Shown piece after piece: positions 38,337 to 48,015 of a stretch of 64,000 bases of DNA (positions within the stretch are counted from its first letter, which is position 1; every line of letters begins with the position of its first letter). Made by a program: the position numbers and the translations under genes. This DNA is from Desulfococcus multivorans (GTDB lineage Bacteria > Desulfobacterota > Desulfobacteria > Desulfobacterales > Desulfococcaceae). The DNA is taken from the NCBI RefSeq assembly GCF_001854245.1, contig NZ_CP015381.1:3011001-3075000 (forward strand), given 5' to 3'. Below the pieces are notes generated by a model, which saw nothing but the letters and a program-made list of their open reading frames with translations, searched no databases and was not told the origin of the DNA.

Positions 38337-39014
38337 TCAATAAAATGTTTCCGAATAGACTCTACCGCCGGGGAAGCGATCATCGATGATCAGGGTGGCC
38401 TCCCGGATCATCTCTCGCCGGCCGCAGAGATAGAAATCATACTCCCCCGGCGGAAGGCGGTCGGCTAAAAATACCGTTACCCTGCCATGGAAGGCGTCCC
38501 CGGGGAAGGCGGCATCCGTCGCGGTGGAGAGGCAGGGGACATAGCGAAGGGCAGATGTGCGGAAAAGCGCCTCGTAATAGAGGTCGGCCGCCGTCTGAAC
38601 GCCGTGGAGCAGAATGAATCCTGCAATACCGGATCTGGCCATGGAAACGAACGGGGCGATTCCCGTACCGGTGGCGACAAACACCACCGGTTTTCCGGCA
38701 CTCTGATAGGTAAAATATCCCTGGGGTCCGATGAACTCGAGAGTCGTTCCCATTTCGGTTTTCCCAAGAAAGGAGGAGTAAGCGCCGGCAGTCCGGACCA
38801 ACAGTCGGATATCCGGATCCGATGGCGCGGTAATAAGGGAATATTCCCTCTCCATCATCCCGGAGATATCGTCACATCGGAAACGAATGAATTGTCCGGG
38901 TTCGAAGCCGAATTCCGCAGGCCGCCGCAGGCCGATTTCAAATGTTGCGGGGGACAGCCATTGCCGGTCTATCACCTGAGTACGGTAGAATTTCGGAGCG
39001 GCATCCCGGGACAT
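38337..39014 (-). CDS. ferredoxin-NADP reductase-like FAD oxidoreductase, putative cob(II)alamin reductase partner
   Basis: This 225-residue flavoprotein is of the ferredoxin-NADP reductase family without an Fe-S domain. The FAD motif is MEREYSLITAPSD, the NAD(P)-binding motif is VFVATGTGIAPFVSMA, and the C-terminal CGRREMI and SETFY are typical. It begins 4 bases after the stop of the cobalamin adenosyltransferase gene. That enzyme needs cob(I)alamin, so I infer that this reductase may supply electrons for cob(II)alamin reduction. The reductase fold is secure, the partner assignment is contextual. Confidence 0.87.
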   Translation of the reverse strand: MSRDAAPKFYRTQVIDRQWLSPATFEIGLRRPAEFGFEPGQFIRFRCDDISGMMEREYSLITAPSDPDIRLLVRTAGAYSSFLGKTEMGTTLEFIGPQGYFTYQSAGKPVVFVATGTGIAPFVSMARSGIAGFILLHGVQTAADLYYEALFRTSALRYVPCLSTATDAAFPGDAFHGRVTVFLADRLPPGEYDFYLCGRREMIREATLIIDDRFPGGRVYSETFY

Positions 39015-39018
39015 CTTT

Positions 39019-39588
39019 TCACCCTTTCCACTGAATATCGGTAACGCCGGCAGCCAGATTGCAGTATCGGGCCAGCATGAAAAGATAATCTGAAAGGCGG
39101 TTGATATACGTCAAAAGATCCTGCACCGCCTCGAGGCGTAAATCCACCACGCCCCGCTCTCCCAAACGGATGATTCGACGCTCGGCGCGCCGGCATACCG
39201 TCCTGGCCACATGAGCCCATGCGGCGGGTATACTCCCCCCGGGGAGGATGAAGGATTTCAGCGGCGGCAGCTCCAGGTCCATCCGATCCATGGCCGACTC
39301 CAGTGCCCGGATCCTGTCCGGACCGATCCTTTCAAGCGAGCCAAAATGGGGGGCATCAGGTGTAGTTGCCAGAAGAGCGCCGATAACCATAAGATCCTTC
39401 TGAATCCCATGGACCTCTTCTCGAATGCTCGTTCGATCCCCCGTTAAGGATGCCGTGAGGGCACCCATAACCGCATTCAATTCATCAATATCTCCATACG
39501 CCTCAACCCGATCATCGCTCTTGTCAACCCGCTCTCCGCTGAAAAGGCTCGTTTTTCCTCGATCACCGCCGCCGGTATAGATTTTCAC
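39019..39588 (-). CDS. cob(I)alamin adenosyltransferase, PduO type
   Basis: This 189-residue PduO/MMAB-type ATP:corrinoid adenosyltransferase attaches the adenosyl group to cob(I)alamin to make coenzyme B12. It starts with the ATP-binding loop KIYTGGGDRGKTSLFSG and has DELNAVMG. The C-terminal helices include VCRRAERRI and LTYINRLSDYLFMLARYCN, all characteristic. The start is probably the second of two adjacent GTG codons (39588), with AAGGAG upstream. A flavin reductase follows after 4 bases. The product could serve methylmalonyl-CoA mutase, which is not in this window. Confidence 0.94.
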   Translation of the reverse strand: MKIYTGGGDRGKTSLFSGERVDKSDDRVEAYGDIDELNAVMGALTASLTGDRTSIREEVHGIQKDLMVIGALLATTPDAPHFGSLERIGPDRIRALESAMDRMDLELPPLKSFILPGGSIPAAWAHVARTVCRRAERRIIRLGERGVVDLRLEAVQDLLTYINRLSDYLFMLARYCNLAAGVTDIQWKG

Positions 39589-39715
39589 CACAGACTCCTT
39601 GGTTCTTGTTTTCCGTGTTTGCCGCACCTTTATGCAATCACCGGTCTACGAAAGTAGAGAATTGAGATATCAAATCGATTCCATGAAGGCAATACTTTTA
39701 AACGTATTGTTAATA

Positions 39716-39973
39716 TTCAACTTTCGGTTTTCAAGGGTTGATGCCGGCAGGGAACGTCCCGCACGGTTTGGTTCAAGTGCCGCTGAAGCCTGCTCCGGAC
39801 AGCCCGAAAATGCCCTTAAGCGCAAACCGTCCGGGTCGCTTGAAGACTGAAGGCTGAAGGCTATAGGCTGAAGGGGTGCGTTTGTGAGGAACGGGACGGT
39901 GATGCCCCTTCAGTCTTCAGCCTTCGGCCTTCAGTCTCTAAAGGCTCACCATCACGAGAGCCGACAGTTGAGT
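39716..39973. repeat. decayed MITE-like element, family A, interrupted by family B
   Basis: The left part (attcaactttcggttttca, tcaagtgccgctgaagcctgctccgg, gtccgggtcgct) follows the long family A form with many substitutions, then breaks at 39841. The right end (caccatcacgagagccgacagttgagt) resumes after the insertion. The rest of the 473 gene-free bases from 39589 to 40061 shows only the start regions of the flanking genes. Confidence 0.8.
39842..39938. repeat. palindromic repeat, family B, nested in family A
   Basis: The arms gaagactgaaggctgaaggct and ccttcagtcttcagccttcggc flank the loop gtgcgtttgtgaggaacgggacggtgatg. This loop is the reverse complement of the loop at 38171. The insertion lies directly after gtccgggtcgct of the host element, the same junction seen at 38.25 kb. 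Confidence 0.85.
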
Positions 39974-40061
39974 CGGTTTTCCAAAAACATACACGCGGAT
40001 GGCAGGCAGTGGTTTTGATTTTTCTTGAATGCCGGCGCCAATCAGGTTAAAATATTATATT

Positions 40062-40919
40062 ATGATCTCAAGCTCGGCCTCTCCGTTGATCAGCGTTATC
40101 ATACCGACCCATAACCGGGCCTGGATTCTCAGGGACGCCATCGATTCAGTCCTCTCCCAGAAGGATTGCACCTTCGAGCTGATCGTCGTGGACGACGGCT
40201 CCACGGACGACACACCGGAGTTGCTTCGATCCTACGGAAACCGCCTCACCGCCATCCGACAGGAAAACCGCGGCGTCTCTGCGGCCCGGAACCTGGGGAT
40301 CCGAAACGCAACCGGTCGATTTATCGCTTTTCTCGATTCCGACGACTACTGGCTTCCCGGGAAGCTTGCGGCCCAGGCCGCCTTTTTCAACGGCCGGTCG
40401 AACGCCCTCATCTGTCAGACCCAGGAAATCTGGATCCGGAACGGCGTCCGGGTCAATCCCCGCAAGCGACACCGTAAACGGACAGGAATGATCTTCGAAC
40501 CGTCATTGCACCTCTGCCTGATCAGTCCTTCGGCTGTCATGATGCATCGATCCCTGTTCGACGTGGTCGGGCTATTCGATGAATCCCTGCCCGCCTGCGA
40601 GGATTACGACCTGTGGCTCCAGATCAGTTGCCGTTTTCCGGTTTTGCTGGTCGACGCACCCCTCGTCGTCAAACGCGGCGGACATCCCGACCAGCTCTCC
40701 CGGACACCGGGTCTGGACCGATTCCGGATCGCCGCTCTGGTGAAATGTATCGAACGCGCCCCCCTTACCGCCCTTCAACGCAATGCCGCTATCCGTGTCC
40801 TTGCGGATAAATGCCGGATCTACGGCGAAGGATGCCTGAAACGGGGACGCCGCAACGAGGCGCCCTACTATCTGAACCTTCCCCACCGATACCTTTCCCT
40901 GTACAAGAATGAGGACTGA
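40062..40919 (+). CDS. family 2 glycosyltransferase
   Basis: This 285-residue GT-A fold enzyme has the N-terminal SVIIPTHNRAWILRDAIDSVLSQ motif, VVDDGSTDDTPELL and the metal-binding FLDSDDYWLPGKL motif. It carries SAVMMHRSLFDVVGLFDESL further in and no membrane segment. It transfers a sugar from a nucleotide donor, probably for a surface polysaccharide. The ATG at 40062 gives the usual N-terminus, though no good ribosome binding site is visible; an in-frame ATG at 40029 is possible. The manC gene for GDP-mannose lies 2.8 kb downstream. Confidence 0.9.
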   Translation: MISSSASPLISVIIPTHNRAWILRDAIDSVLSQKDCTFELIVVDDGSTDDTPELLRSYGNRLTAIRQENRGVSAARNLGIRNATGRFIAFLDSDDYWLPGKLAAQAAFFNGRSNALICQTQEIWIRNGVRVNPRKRHRKRTGMIFEPSLHLCLISPSAVMMHRSLFDVVGLFDESLPACEDYDLWLQISCRFPVLLVDAPLVVKRGGHPDQLSRTPGLDRFRIAALVKCIERAPLTALQRNAAIRVLADKCRIYGEGCLKRGRRNEAPYYLNLPHRYLSLYKNED

Positions 40920-41096
40920 TCTCCGGTTGTTCGGCTTTCCCGGCATATCGTCCTTGAAACAGGGTTGATCTTTTGAAGGCCATGTACTAAATACCAATAA
41001 CGAATCTTATCCAAATCCGTGCTTGTCCATGGAAAGCACTCGGAATAACCGTTACCGGCGGTCTACCGCCGACTCATGGGAAGATGAGGATCACCG

Positions 41097-42812
41097 ATGG
41101 ATCAAATGGATGCACCCGCTCCTTACGGCGGCGAACTGGTCAACCTGTTGGTGGATGATGAACGCATCGAATTGCTGAAAAAGATTGCCGGCAAGCTGAC
41201 GGAGCTCACATTGACGGATCGCCAGATGTGCGATGTGGAGCTGCTCGCCACAGGCGCTTTTTCCCCCCTTCGGGGCTTCATGGTTCAATCCGAATATGCA
41301 TCGGTGCTGGACCGGATGCAGCTCCAGAACGGACTGGTATGGCCGCTTCCCATCTGCCTGGATGTCAACGACCTCGCGGCAAGAACCCTGGAGGCCGGAC
41401 AATCCGTCGCGCTCAGAGATGCCGAAGGCTTTCTCCTGGCGGTAATGCACATCGAGGATATTTTTCCGGCCGAAAAGGAAAAGGAGGCCGAGAAGATCTA
41501 CGGGACCCGCGACCCCGCTCATCCGGGCGTCGACCACCTCATGAACGCCTGCGGAGATACCTACATCGGGGGCCGCATCGAAGCGATCCATTTGCCTCCC
41601 CATTTCGATTTTCAACGACTGCGAAGATCGCCGGTTGAAATCCGGCAGATGGCCGAAAAACTGGGATGGAACAGAATGGTCGGTTTCCACACCCGGAATC
41701 CCATCCATCGTCCCCAGTTCGAGTTGACCCTGAAGGCCATGCGAAAGGCCTCCGCCAACCTGCTCCTTCTCCCGACGGTCGGTATCACGATGCCCGGGGA
41801 TTTCGACCATTACACCCGGATCAAATGCTACAGGGAGATTGCCAAACGCTACCCTCCCGACGCCCACATCCTGAACCTGCTGCCTTTGGCCAATCGCATG
41901 GCCGGTCCCAGGGAAGCACTCCTTCACGCGATTATCGCCAGGAACTTTGGATGTTCCCATTTTATTATCGGGGAGCATCACGGATCGCCGGACACAGACC
42001 AAAACGGACAGCCCTTCTATCCGGGCGCCGCAGCCCGGGAGTTCGCCGAGGCTTTCGACGGTCATATCGGCATTCAGATTCTGGGTTTTCAGGAGATGCT
42101 CTACCTGCCCTTCGAAGACGAGTACCGCTTTGCGGATCAGGTTCCCGACGGCACTCAGACCCTGTCCTTTTCGGGATTCGACATCCGTACCCGTATCCGC
42201 ACCGGGCGAAAGGTCCCGCTCTGGGCCAGCTTTCCCGAGGTGATCTCGGCCCTTCGAAAAGCCTACCCACCCCCCAGGAAACAAGGGCTTACGGTTTTTT
42301 TTACAGGACTTTCCGGTGCAGGGAAATCAACCCTTGCCAAGATTCTCTATGCCCGTTTCATGGAGCTGGGCGACCGGCCCGTCACCCTGCTGGACGGGGA
42401 CATCGTGCGGCAGAATCTCTCCCGGGAACTCAGCTTTTCAAAAGAACATCGGGACATCAATGTCCGTCGCATCGGTTTTGTGGCGAGCGAAATCACCAAA
42501 AACCGCGGCATCGCCATCTGCGCTCCGATCGCACCCTATGCCTCGACCCGAACCGAGATCCGAAGACGCATCGAAGAATATGGAGGATTTGCAGAAGTTC
42601 ATGTGGCGACGCCCATTGAAGAATGCGAAAAACGGGACCGAAAAGGCATGTACGCCAAGGCCAGAGCAGGACTCATCAAAGGTTTCACCGGAGTGGACGA
42701 TCCCTACGAACCCCCTGAATGCCCCGAACTTCGTATCGATACGACCCACATGACGCCCAATGAAGCGGTAAAGGATATCCTGCTGTTCCTGGGCGAAAAA
42801 GGTTATATCTGA
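41097..42812 (+). CDS. ATP sulfurylase-like / APS kinase fusion protein
   Basis: This is a 571-residue fusion. Residues about 1-390 are a PUA-like plus catalytic ATP-sulfurylase-type domain. Residues about 400-571 are an APS kinase with P-loop GLSGAGKST (about 404-412), DGDIVRQNLS, KAGLIKGFTG-like loop and FTGVDDPYEPP. In normal sulfurylases the active site has the motif RNPxHRxH and GRDHAG. Here the corresponding sequences are HTRNPIHRPQ (198-207, second His replaced by Gln) and GEHHGSP (about 291). The protein may still make PAPS for sulfation, or the first domain may have a changed role. The nearby glycosyltransferase and manC suggest polysaccharide modification. Confidence 0.88.
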   Translation: MDQMDAPAPYGGELVNLLVDDERIELLKKIAGKLTELTLTDRQMCDVELLATGAFSPLRGFMVQSEYASVLDRMQLQNGLVWPLPICLDVNDLAARTLEAGQSVALRDAEGFLLAVMHIEDIFPAEKEKEAEKIYGTRDPAHPGVDHLMNACGDTYIGGRIEAIHLPPHFDFQRLRRSPVEIRQMAEKLGWNRMVGFHTRNPIHRPQFELTLKAMRKASANLLLLPTVGITMPGDFDHYTRIKCYREIAKRYPPDAHILNLLPLANRMAGPREALLHAIIARNFGCSHFIIGEHHGSPDTDQNGQPFYPGAAAREFAEAFDGHIGIQILGFQEMLYLPFEDEYRFADQVPDGTQTLSFSGFDIRTRIRTGRKVPLWASFPEVISALRKAYPPPRKQGLTVFFTGLSGAGKSTLAKILYARFMELGDRPVTLLDGDIVRQNLSRELSFSKEHRDINVRRIGFVASEITKNRGIAICAPIAPYASTRTEIRRRIEEYGGFAEVHVATPIEECEKRDRKGMYAKARAGLIKGFTGVDDPYEPPECPELRIDTTHMTPNEAVKDILLFLGEKGYI

Positions 42813-42873
42813 TCGCGGCCCAGCGGTCACGGGCCGGGGTCGGCTGATTGAAAAACGTCAACGAGGTTGATTC

Positions 42874-44316
42874 ATGATACATCCGGTTATTCTGGCAGGC
42901 GGATCGGGCACACGACTGTGGCCCCTTTCGCGGGAGCTCTATCCCAAGCAGCTGCTGAAGCTGGTGACGGAGAACACGATGCTCCAGGACACCCTGCTTC
43001 GGCTTACGGGCATCGCCGAATTGGGCGCCCCCATCGTCGTCTGCAATGAAAATCATCGCTTCATGGTTGCGGAGCAGATCAGAGCCCTCGGCCTGAATCA
43101 TGCCGACATCATACTGGAGCCGGTCGGCAGAAACACGGCCCCGGCCGCAGCCGTAGCCGCCTTGCGGGCGCTGTCGTCGGGAAACGACCCGCTCCTTCTA
43201 ATTCTGCCGGCCGACCATTTCATTCGGGATACGGCTGTATTTCACCGAGCCCTTCAGACCGGGGTCCGCTTTGCGGAACAGGATCGTCTCGTCACCTTTG
43301 GTATTGTTCCCGAAACTCCGGAGACCGGCTACGGCTATATCAAAAAAGGGCGGGCTCTTGACGAGCCCGGACCAGACAAGAATTCCATCGCCGTCGCCAT
43401 CGATCGATTCGCGGAAAAACCCGACCTGGACACGGCCGTCGCCTATATCGATTCAGGCGACTACTGCTGGAACAGCGGTATGTTCCTTTTCAGAGCGAAG
43501 ACCCTCGTGCAGGAAATGGAAAACTGGGTTCCCGAAATAGTGGCAGCCTGCAAACATGCCCTTGCGAAGGGGAAAAAGGACCTCGACTTCTTCAGGCTTG
43601 ACTGCGGCGCCTTCGAGGCGTGTCCCAGCGATTCCATCGACTACGCCGTCATGGAAAAAACCGCCAGAGGCGTTATGATCCCTCTCCAGGCCGGATGGAG
43701 CGACCTGGGATCCTGGGAAGCCCTCTGGCAGGCGGGAACAAAAGACGCCCACGACAACGTCGTCCAGGGCGACGTGCTGCTTCATGATGTCGGCAATTCC
43801 TACCTCAGAGCCGATTCCCGGCTCGTTGCGGCTGTTGGGCTCAAAGACCACATCGTTGTGGAGACCGCCGATGCGGTGCTCATTTCACCTCGCAGCGAGG
43901 TACAGGATGTCAGGAGCCTTGTCGACAAGCTCAAGAAGGCACGGCGCATCGAGAGCGTCACCCACAAAACCGTCTACAAGCCCTGGGGCACCACCGAAAA
44001 TCTGGTGAAATCAGAGCGCTTTCAGGTCAACCGCCTTACGGTGAAACCCGGTGCCGTGCTCTCTCTCCAGAAGCATTTCAACCGGGCCGAACACTGGATC
44101 GTTGTCCGGGGAACCGCCCTGGTTATCAGGGGGGAGGAAGAAATGATCCTTAAAGAAGACAGCTCCACATATATTCCCCACGGCATGGCTCACCGCCTGA
44201 GCAATCCCGGCAAGATCCCTCTGGAGATCATCGAGGTCCAGTCCGGAGATTATCTGGGGGAAAACGATATTATCCGCCTTGAGGATCCTTACGGCGAGAC
44301 GCCTGGACCCTTGTGA
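42874..44316 (+). CDS. manC: mannose-1-phosphate guanylyltransferase/mannose-6-phosphate isomerase
   Basis: This 480-residue bifunctional enzyme makes GDP-mannose. The N-terminal nucleotidyltransferase domain starts VILAGGSGTRLWPLSRELYPKQ and has EPVGRNTAPAA and FAEKPD. The C-terminal cupin isomerase domain (about 360-470) has VYKPWGTTENL, LSLQKHFNRAEHWIVVRGTA and STYIPHGMAHRLSNPG. It follows the sulfurylase-kinase gene by 61 bases on the same strand. Its 3' end overlaps the convergent Cys-cluster gene by 47 bases. Product use in a capsule or O-antigen is inferred. Confidence 0.95.
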   Translation: MIHPVILAGGSGTRLWPLSRELYPKQLLKLVTENTMLQDTLLRLTGIAELGAPIVVCNENHRFMVAEQIRALGLNHADIILEPVGRNTAPAAAVAALRALSSGNDPLLLILPADHFIRDTAVFHRALQTGVRFAEQDRLVTFGIVPETPETGYGYIKKGRALDEPGPDKNSIAVAIDRFAEKPDLDTAVAYIDSGDYCWNSGMFLFRAKTLVQEMENWVPEIVAACKHALAKGKKDLDFFRLDCGAFEACPSDSIDYAVMEKTARGVMIPLQAGWSDLGSWEALWQAGTKDAHDNVVQGDVLLHDVGNSYLRADSRLVAAVGLKDHIVVETADAVLISPRSEVQDVRSLVDKLKKARRIESVTHKTVYKPWGTTENLVKSERFQVNRLTVKPGAVLSLQKHFNRAEHWIVVRGTALVIRGEEEMILKEDSSTYIPHGMAHRLSNPGKIPLEIIEVQSGDYLGENDIIRLEDPYGETPGPL

Positions 44317-45193
44317 CGAGGCGGTCAAACAAGCGATCGAAGATTCGCGAAGCCTCTTTCAGCGCTTCTCTGGAATCAAAAACCGATTCCAATTCCTGGA
44401 AAAGCGTGTTGTAGGCCGGCACCCCTCCACAAGGGATCGATGCGATCGGATCGCCGGTCGCCCGCCCATAATCCACGGAAGGCTTCGGGTACTTTCGATC
44501 CTCGAAAAAGTAGCTCCCCAGCTTGCCGGGCCTGGCTCTGAACGGCCAGTCCCGACGGATCGCGAAAAAATCTCGAATTACACTCTCCCGATCGTCGTCC
44601 CCCAATATGTCTCCGGATACCAGCGGACGTTCTATCCGTTTTTCAAGTTCATGAAAAAACGCCGTCACCAAAGCGACTTCCGTCACGATCAGCCCATAGG
44701 CGTGCCAATCGTCGGCCACCCCTCGAAGCACTTGTTTGTACACCGGATTGAGGGTCTTACAGGACATGCAGAAATAAGTGCGACATGCCATGCCGCCGTA
44801 GTAGCTGAGGCCTCGTAAATCGATCCCCGCGTTTCCTTCACCGAGAGGATGAAGAAGGCATCCCACACGGGATCGTTTTTTTCCCACCAGGCCGAGATAT
44901 GGACAATGATAAAATTCAGGATAGGGTCGATCCTGAGATTCACGCACCAGAACGGCGTTGCCGAATGCCAGGATGGCCGCCACATCCCTCGGAATTTCGG
45001 CAAATGCGCGCGTCCGACGATTCAGGTTGTCCAGCAGGGCCTCCCGTGAGGCATCGGCAACATTGTAAAGGCCGCAACAGGCCCCGCACGAGACGTCCTC
45101 GTTCACCTGGCAGAGATAGACCCCACCCGGAACGCCGATATCCTTTTCAATCAGTGAAACCATCTCTTCGCTTCCCACCACCGGCGCCGCCAT
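44270..45193 (-). CDS. conserved Cys-cluster protein of unknown function (YkgJ-like)
   Basis: This 307-residue protein has a metal- or Fe-S-binding cysteine pattern: VSCGACC near 36-40, YHCPYLG and VGCLLHP near 95-115, then ACRTYFCMSCKTL near 137-148. The order resembles YkgJ-type cysteine-cluster proteins, but the long C-terminal half (about 150-307) is not recognised. No signal peptide or membrane segment is visible. The start could also be the in-frame ATG at 45163. It lies downstream of manC in the opposite orientation and 131 bases from sdhB, with no clear functional link. Confidence 0.7.
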   Translation of the reverse strand: MAAPVVGSEEMVSLIEKDIGVPGGVYLCQVNEDVSCGACCGLYNVADASREALLDNLNRRTRAFAEIPRDVAAILAFGNAVLVRESQDRPYPEFYHCPYLGLVGKKRSRVGCLLHPLGEGNAGIDLRGLSYYGGMACRTYFCMSCKTLNPVYKQVLRGVADDWHAYGLIVTEVALVTAFFHELEKRIERPLVSGDILGDDDRESVIRDFFAIRRDWPFRARPGKLGSYFFEDRKYPKPSVDYGRATGDPIASIPCGGVPAYNTLFQELESVFDSREALKEASRIFDRLFDRLVTRVQASRRKDPQGG

Positions 45194-45324
45194 TGGATGG
45201 AGGGCAAGGGGCGCGGTCTATCTATAAAACAAACCCGATCGAATCCAGAGGAGTTGTTGCGGACAGTCGCGGATTGGAAATGGTCGTCCCGGACAGCCGA
45301 AGATCCGACTGCCCGGAAATTACG

Positions 45325-46092
45325 CTACATCACGCTGGAGAAAAAACCGGCCTTCAGGAACTCCCGGTTCGCGCGGGCAATGTTGACGATGGAGATTTCT
45401 TTGGGGCATTCCGCCTCGCACTCTCTTTCGTTGCTGCAGTTGCCGAAGCCCAGGGCATCCATCTCCCGGATCATGTTGAGGGCTCTGCGAGCCGCCTCCG
45501 GACGTCCCTGGGGAAGAAGCGCCAGATGAGAAATTTTGGCGCTGGTGAAGAGCATGGCGGAGGCGTTGGGACATGCCGCGACACAAGCTCCGCAACCGAT
45601 GCACTGGGCGGCATCCATGGCTTTTTCCGCTACATCCTGGGAAATCGAGATGGCATTGGCGTCCGGGGCTCCTCCGGCGTTGACGGAGATAAACCCGCCC
45701 GCCTGGATGATACCGTCAAGGGCGCTTCGGTCGATCATCAAGTCTTTCAAAACCTTGAACGCCCGAGCGCGGAAAGGTTCGATGACCACCGTGTCGCCGT
45801 CCTTGAAATGACGCATGTGGAGTTGGCAAAGGGTTGTCCCCTTTTCATGGCCGTGGGGATGCCCTCCGACCACGCAGCCGCATTGGCCGCATATCCCCTC
45901 CCGGCAGTCGCTGTCAAATGCGATGGGGTCCTTGTCTGAGAGCGTCAGCTCTTCGTTGACGACATCGAGCATCTCCAGGAAGGACATATCCGTCGAAATG
46001 TTATTGGCGCTGTAATCTTCAAACCGGCCTTTATCCTTGGGACCGTTCTGACGCCATACCTTCAGGGTTAGATTAATAGCTTTCGATGTCAC
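45325..46092 (-). CDS. sdhB: succinate dehydrogenase/fumarate reductase iron-sulfur subunit
   Basis: This 255-residue electron-transfer subunit has the [2Fe-2S] ligands in [11 protein letters not shown] with a later CQLH, the [4Fe-4S] motif [12 protein letters not shown], and the last cysteines in [15 protein letters not shown]. It links the flavoprotein to the haem-containing membrane subunit. Its start overlaps the sdhA stop by 4 bases (46089-46092). The gene order C-A-B and the form of the subunits follow the Wolinella type, which in anaerobes may run as succinate dehydrogenase or fumarate reductase. Confidence 0.95.
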   Translation of the reverse strand: MTSKAINLTLKVWRQNGPKDKGRFEDYSANNISTDMSFLEMLDVVNEELTLSDKDPIAFDSDCREGICGQCGCVVGGHPHGHEKGTTLCQLHMRHFKDGDTVVIEPFRARAFKVLKDLMIDRSALDGIIQAGGFISVNAGGAPDANAISISQDVAEKAMDAAQCIGCGACVAACPNASAMLFTSAKISHLALLPQGRPEAARRALNMIREMDALGFGNCSNERECEAECPKEISIVNIARANREFLKAGFFSSVM

Positions 46093-48002
46093 TTGTAGCT
46101 CCTTTGCGTTAGTTTGACGTATTCAAATTCCAGGGGCTCTTTGTGGAGTACGGGGTCCTCGCCCGGTCCTCGATCTTCCCAGGCGGCGGCATAGCAGAAA
46201 TTGTCATCGTCCCGAAGCGCCTCGCCCTCTTCGGTCTGGAACTCCTCGTTGAAGTGGCCACCGCAGGATTCCTGACGATGGCGGGCATCAACGACCATCA
46301 GTTCGGCGAACTCGAGAAAATCGGCCACACGGCCGGCTTTTTCAAGGCTCTGGTTAATATTCCGGGTCTCGCCGGGAACCCGAACATTTTCCCAGAATTC
46401 CGAACGAAGTTCCTGAATCATGCCTCTCGCCTTGTCGAGACCGTCGTTGTTCCGGGCCATGCCGCAATATTCCCACAGGATATGGCCGAGTTTTTTGTGA
46501 AAATCGTCCACGGTCCGCTTGCCGTTGATGGACATGAGCTTGTTGATACGGTCGCTCACCTGACCGAGGGTATCCTTGAAGGCCGGATGATCGGTGGTGA
46601 CGATCTCATGGGATTCACCGGCAAGGTATCCGCCGAGGGTATACGGGATGACAAAATAGCCGTCCGCCAGGCCTTGCATCAGAGCACTGGCGCCCAACCG
46701 GTTGGCACCGTGATCGGAAAAATTGCACTCACCCGCGGCGAACAGACCCGGGACGGTAGTCATCAGATTGTAATCGACCCAAAGGCCCCCCATGGTGTAG
46801 TGAACCGCCGGATAGATCATCATCGGCATCTGATAGGGATCCTGAGCCGTTATCTTTTCGTACATCTGGAACAAGTTGCCGTATTTCTTGGCGATGACGT
46901 TTCGGCCGTCCCGCTCTATGGCGTCCCGGAAATCGAGGTAGACGGCCAGGCCGGTCTCGCCGACACCCCGCCCCTGATCACACTGTTCTTTGGCGTTTCG
47001 AGATGCGACGTCTCGAGGCACCAGGTTGCCGAAGCTTGGATATTTCTCCTCGAGATAGTAAAAGCGCTCGGATTCGGGAATGTCACCGGGGGCCCGCTTG
47101 TCGCCCGGTTTTTTGGGAACCCACACCCGACCGTCGTTCCGGAGACTCTCGCTCATGAGGGTGAGCTTCGATTGATAGTCGCCATGGACGGGAATGCAGG
47201 TGGGATGGATTTGAGTGTAACAGGGGTTGCCGAAGAAAGCGCCTCGACGATAACATCGGTAGGAGGCGTTGACGTTACAGTTCATGGCATTGGTGGAGAG
47301 GAAAAAGACATTCCCGTATCCGCCGGTGGCCAATACCACCGCATGAGCTGCGTATGTCTCGATCTCGCCGTTGATCAGGTTCCGGGTCACGATACCCCTG
47401 GCCTTGCCGCCGACGAGCACCAGATCGAGCATCTCCCGCCGGGGATACATCTTTACCTTGCCGGCCGCGATCTGCCGGGAAAGAGAGGCATACGCCCCCA
47501 ACAGCAGCTGCTGCCCCGTCTGGCCGCGGGCATAGAAGGTTCTGGAGACCTGGGCGCCGCCGAAGGAACGGTTGGCCAGTTGACCGCCGTATTCCCGGGC
47601 AAAAGGGATGCCCTGGGCCACACCTTGGTCAATGATGTTCCGGCTGACCTGGGCCAGGCGATACACGTTGGCCTCACGTGCCCGGAAATCGCCTCCTTTG
47701 ACCGTATCGTAGAACAACCGCCAGATGGAGTCACCGTCATTCTGGTAATTTTTAGCGGCATTGATGCCGCCCTGGGCCGCGATACTGTGAGCCCTTCTCG
47801 GGCTGTCCTGAATGCAGAAGTTCTTGACATTGTACCCCAACTCGGCAAGCGTCGCAGCGGCGGCACCCCCGGCCAGGCCGGTGCCGACGACGATAATGTC
47901 GTATTTTCTTTTGTTGGCGGGATTGACGAGTTTGAGATCAAAACGATGTTTGTCCCATTTATCCTGGATGGGACCGCTCGGAATCTTGGCATCAAGCTGC
48001 AT
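46089..48002 (-). CDS. sdhA: succinate dehydrogenase/fumarate reductase flavoprotein subunit
   Basis: This 637-residue catalytic subunit oxidises succinate or reduces fumarate. It has the FAD-binding [19 protein letters not shown], the covalent-FAD histidine in [17 protein letters not shown], the active-site HPTCIPVHG-like segment, and the [23 protein letters not shown] motif. I chose ATG 48002, preceded by AAGGAGG at 8 bases; the frame extends upstream into sdhC but without a start context. It follows sdhC by 13 bases and overlaps sdhB by 4. Confidence 0.96.
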   Translation of the reverse strand: MQLDAKIPSGPIQDKWDKHRFDLKLVNPANKRKYDIIVVGTGLAGGAAAATLAELGYNVKNFCIQDSPRRAHSIAAQGGINAAKNYQNDGDSIWRLFYDTVKGGDFRAREANVYRLAQVSRNIIDQGVAQGIPFAREYGGQLANRSFGGAQVSRTFYARGQTGQQLLLGAYASLSRQIAAGKVKMYPRREMLDLVLVGGKARGIVTRNLINGEIETYAAHAVVLATGGYGNVFFLSTNAMNCNVNASYRCYRRGAFFGNPCYTQIHPTCIPVHGDYQSKLTLMSESLRNDGRVWVPKKPGDKRAPGDIPESERFYYLEEKYPSFGNLVPRDVASRNAKEQCDQGRGVGETGLAVYLDFRDAIERDGRNVIAKKYGNLFQMYEKITAQDPYQMPMMIYPAVHYTMGGLWVDYNLMTTVPGLFAAGECNFSDHGANRLGASALMQGLADGYFVIPYTLGGYLAGESHEIVTTDHPAFKDTLGQVSDRINKLMSINGKRTVDDFHKKLGHILWEYCGMARNNDGLDKARGMIQELRSEFWENVRVPGETRNINQSLEKAGRVADFLEFAELMVVDARHRQESCGGHFNEEFQTEEGEALRDDDNFCYAAAWEDRGPGEDPVLHKEPLEFEYVKLTQRSYK

Positions 48003-48015
48003 GGACGAAACCTCC

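Noticed and set aside
41097-42812. Dissimilatory sulfate-reduction ATP sulfurylase
   Set aside because: The fusion with APS kinase and the altered active-site motifs point to PAPS-type or unknown chemistry; no aprAB, dsrAB or pyrophosphatase is nearby.
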